Source: Candidatus Pedobacter colombiensis (lineage in GTDB: Bacteria; Bacteroidota; Bacteroidia; Sphingobacteriales; Sphingobacteriaceae). Taken from it: 64,000 bases of DNA. A program made the position numbers and the translations under genes. Shown one piece after another: positions 61,943 to 64,000 of the stretch. Within the stretch, counting starts at the first letter, position 1. Each line of letters starts with the position of its first letter. Below the pieces are notes generated by a model. The model ran no database searches, was not told the DNA's origin, and saw only the letters and a program-made list of their open reading frames with translations. The stretch spans positions 4,092,001 through 4,156,000 of the forward strand of contig CP119313.1 of NCBI GenBank assembly GCA_029202485.1, given 5' to 3'.

Positions 61943-64000
61943 CTATATATATTTAGTAATTTTATCAATAAGTTCCTGTTCAAGGAAGGGCTTTAATACC
62001 AGATCATTCATCCCGGCCTTTAAATAAGCATCCCTATCTTCTTGTAATACATGGGCAGTTATTCCTAAAATCGGGATTCTGGATTTGGCGAAATCACCAT
62101 TATACCTTACCTCGTGGGTCAGCTCTACCCCCCCCATTATTGGCATTTGAATATCGGTCAGAATAAGATCGTAATGATTCTTTTTAAACAGCTCAAGTGC
62201 CTCTTTACCATCATAAGCACAATCGAACCGCATTTCCCATTTTTTCAGTACCGTTTGGGCAAGCAATATATTCATCTTATTGTCATCTACCAATAAAATA
62301 TGCTTTCCGGTCAGCTTTCCCGTAAGGGGCGCTTCCGTTGCCTGTACCACGACCTCTTCTTCCTTTACCTTAGTAATTTCATAAGGAATCTCAAAACTGA
62401 ATACAGAGCCCTTTCCAGGAACGCTACTCACATCAATTTTACCCCCCTGCAGCTCTACTATTTTTTTACAGATAGCCAAACCTAAGCCCGTTCCCTGCTT
62501 GGTCGTGGAATATACCTGCGCAAATTCATCAAAAATAAACTCCAGATCCTCAGCAGCAATCCCAATCCCGGTATCCTCAACATGGACTTTTAAAATCCCA
62601 TGCTTTTTCCCATGAACAACCAGATTAACTTTTAAGATTACCTTACCACTTGAAGTAAATTTAATGGCATTGGTTAATAAGTTCATCACCAACTGTTTTA
62701 ACCGTAAACGATCGCCTAGTAAACAAACATCTTTTTCTAAGGATACTTTGTTTTCCAATAAAAGATTTTTATTGACCGCCAATACGTTCATACTGTTAAA
62801 CACTTCCATGATTTCATTTTCAGGATGGAAAGGTGTATTTTCAAGATTTATTTTTCCAACTTCATATTTAGAGAAGTCGAGAATTTCATTTACCAATGCC
62901 AGCAACATCTCAGATGAATTACGGATGGCATCAACCTGACGGGTTTGTTCATTGGTCAGGTCACTTTTACTCAACTGTTCTGAGAAACCAACTACCGAAT
63001 TGAGCGGTGTGCGTATCTCGTGACTCATATTTGCTAGAAAACGACTTTTTGAATGGGAATCCTGCGAAGCGCGTTTACCCAACATGATGAGTACCTTTTC
63101 ATTTTTATATAGTTTAATGATATTATAGAGGATAATGATAACCAGACTAACCAGCAATAGTACATTTATCATTGTAATCCAATCCAGCTCCTTAATTTCT
63201 GTAAGTAGCTTAGCACTAAGCAAGGTTCTGGTTTCCATAACGTAACCAATCTCATCCTTTTTAAAGCTTTGTAATATAGAAATGATCTCCGTTACCAATT
63301 TACTATTTAGCATCAGGATCGCCTTTTCATCATTTTTTAACTTATTAGCACTAGCATACAACCGCTTATAATATTCTTCTATTTTTTTAAGCTGCTGTTT
63401 ATTAAAACTTCTTACATCCTGATTTACAACTATATTCTTTTCTGTTTTAATAATAGTAAGAGAAGTATCCTTCTTTTTCTTTTTCCCGGAAAAGGCATCT
63501 GCAAGACGTCCAAAGAATTTTCTCTCCGGAAGGGGCTGATGTTTAATGGTATCAAAACTAGTCACTGTTTTAACCTGCTTCTTTGCTACCGGAATTTCAA
63601 TTTTACCCTCTACTTCCCTTTCCACAAGGCCCAACTGCGAGAAACCAATTACCAAACTGTCAGTCAGTTTTCTTAGCTTTAAATAGCTTTCAGTCTTTAG
63701 CTTCTTTTGTTTAATCAGCCGCTTAAAATCGGGAGTTAGCACATTATCATCAACATTGATATTGAGTTCACTTAAAAAGGTAGACACTTTTTGAATTTGC
63801 AAAGAGAATTTCTTAATATACTCCCGATCAGCCGTGACCGCATACAAACGTGAATTATTTTCTGCCTGATATAGCGTATAGATACAGCTGTCTACTTTTG
63901 AATAATCTTCCTTAAGCTTAACCAGCTCAGTAACATTGCGTTTCAATGCATTCATTTTACTGAACCGCAGGTATAAAAAAAATGCAAAAAGGAATAAAAT
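61943..64000 (-). CDS. hybrid sensor histidine kinase/response regulator (5' end outside the window)
   Basis: The frame is open through base 64000. Codons before the first ATG (63955) read as a hydrophobic segment (ILFLFAFFLYLRFSK), so the true start lies beyond the window. A periplasmic region of about 240 residues rich in helix-forming residues is followed by a second helix (MINVLLLVSLVIIILYNII). HisKA comes next with the His in NMSHEIRTPLNSVVG, then HATPase (NLLTNAIKFTSSG, GTGLGLAICKKI) and a C-terminal receiver with the phospho-Asp in LILTDIQMPIMGG. The output partner is not visible. It is convergent with the YihY-type gene. Confidence 0.92.
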   Translation of the reverse strand: MLFLFAFFLYLRFSKMNALKRNVTELVKLKEDYSKVDSCIYTLYQAENNSRLYAVTADREYIKKFSLQIQKVSTFLSELNINVDDNVLTPDFKRLIKQKKLKTESYLKLRKLTDSLVIGFSQLGLVEREVEGKIEIPVAKKQVKTVTSFDTIKHQPLPERKFFGRLADAFSGKKKKKDTSLTIIKTEKNIVVNQDVRSFNKQQLKKIEEYYKRLYASANKLKNDEKAILMLNSKLVTEIISILQSFKKDEIGYVMETRTLLSAKLLTEIKELDWITMINVLLLVSLVIIILYNIIKLYKNEKVLIMLGKRASQDSHSKSRFLANMSHEIRTPLNSVVGFSEQLSKSDLTNEQTRQVDAIRNSSEMLLALVNEILDFSKYEVGKINLENTPFHPENEIMEVFNSMNVLAVNKNLLLENKVSLEKDVCLLGDRLRLKQLVMNLLTNAIKFTSSGKVILKVNLVVHGKKHGILKVHVEDTGIGIAAEDLEFIFDEFAQVYSTTKQGTGLGLAICKKIVELQGGKIDVSSVPGKGSVFSFEIPYEITKVKEEEVVVQATEAPLTGKLTGKHILLVDDNKMNILLAQTVLKKWEMRFDCAYDGKEALELFKKNHYDLILTDIQMPIMGGVELTHEVRYNGDFAKSRIPILGITAHVLQEDRDAYLKAGMNDLVLKPFLEQELIDKITKYI

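Noticed and set aside
1..64000. CRISPR arrays, rRNA and tRNA genes
   Set aside because: No regularly spaced repeats and no tRNA or rRNA signatures were seen on either strand by eye; a covariance-model scan would be decisive.

Overview
The window looks like chromosome from a member of the Bacteroidota, most likely a Pedobacter-like Sphingobacteriaceae. The signs are low GC, many lipoproteins with a Cys-Lys-Lys start after the lipobox, a TamB/lipidated-TamA pair, the large-insert form of IspG, DUF5686, DUF4625 and DUF6702 families, and weak Shine-Dalgarno sequences with several TTG starts. No rRNA, tRNA or CRISPR array was seen.

Layout. 1-5181: end of a branched-chain amino acid operon (leuC partial, leuD, a LeuA/CimA-type synthase, leuB, then ilvA behind a hairpin). 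5240-6489: a small lipoprotein and a methyltransferase. 6501-12314: a 5.6-kb accessory island. It is bounded by 93-bp direct repeats derived from the 3' end of an acetyltransferase gene. It carries two almost identical 1233-bp IS3-family elements in opposite orientation, a relic of a third IS end, a fragment with an HExxH motif that resembles the tail of a polymorphic toxin, and exported proteins of unknown function. Each IS sits inside a gene, and the original reading frame can be rebuilt from the target-site duplications.

12648-17145: a probable metal-uptake operon made of a small Cys/His membrane protein, a TonB-dependent receptor, two DUF4625 lipoproteins and a His-rich lipoprotein. It is preceded by two copies of a 14-bp operator-like motif. 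17153-23119: a DUF5686 outer-membrane protein, an orphan ABC ATPase, and an ECF sigma/anti-sigma/beta-barrel operon. 23150-32173: a nine-gene minus-strand heme operon (hemA, fused hemC-hemD, hemB, hemL, histidine kinase, response regulator, TPR protein, hemE, hemJ), closed by a terminator. A two-component system therefore lies inside the tetrapyrrole pathway operon.

32347-44829: a hydrolase, a Tyr-rich lipoprotein, a TetR/small protein/MFS efflux operon with a palindromic operator, an LpxR-like protein, ispG, an RDD/LiaF-like/PspC envelope-stress group, a short-chain dehydrogenase, and an mlaE-mlaF-methyltransferase operon. 44869-46357: palindromic intergenic sequences, including a hairpin with 28-bp perfect arms. 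46369-64000: DUF6702, HupE-like, M1 peptidase, a His-rich peptide, parC, tamB-tamL, a YihY-family protein and a hybrid histidine kinase that runs off the end of the window.

Most of the window is conserved core metabolism and envelope biogenesis. The unusual biology is in the 6.5-12.3 kb island, the His-rich metal-uptake operon, the kinase-containing heme operon, and the large intergenic hairpin near 46.3 kb.
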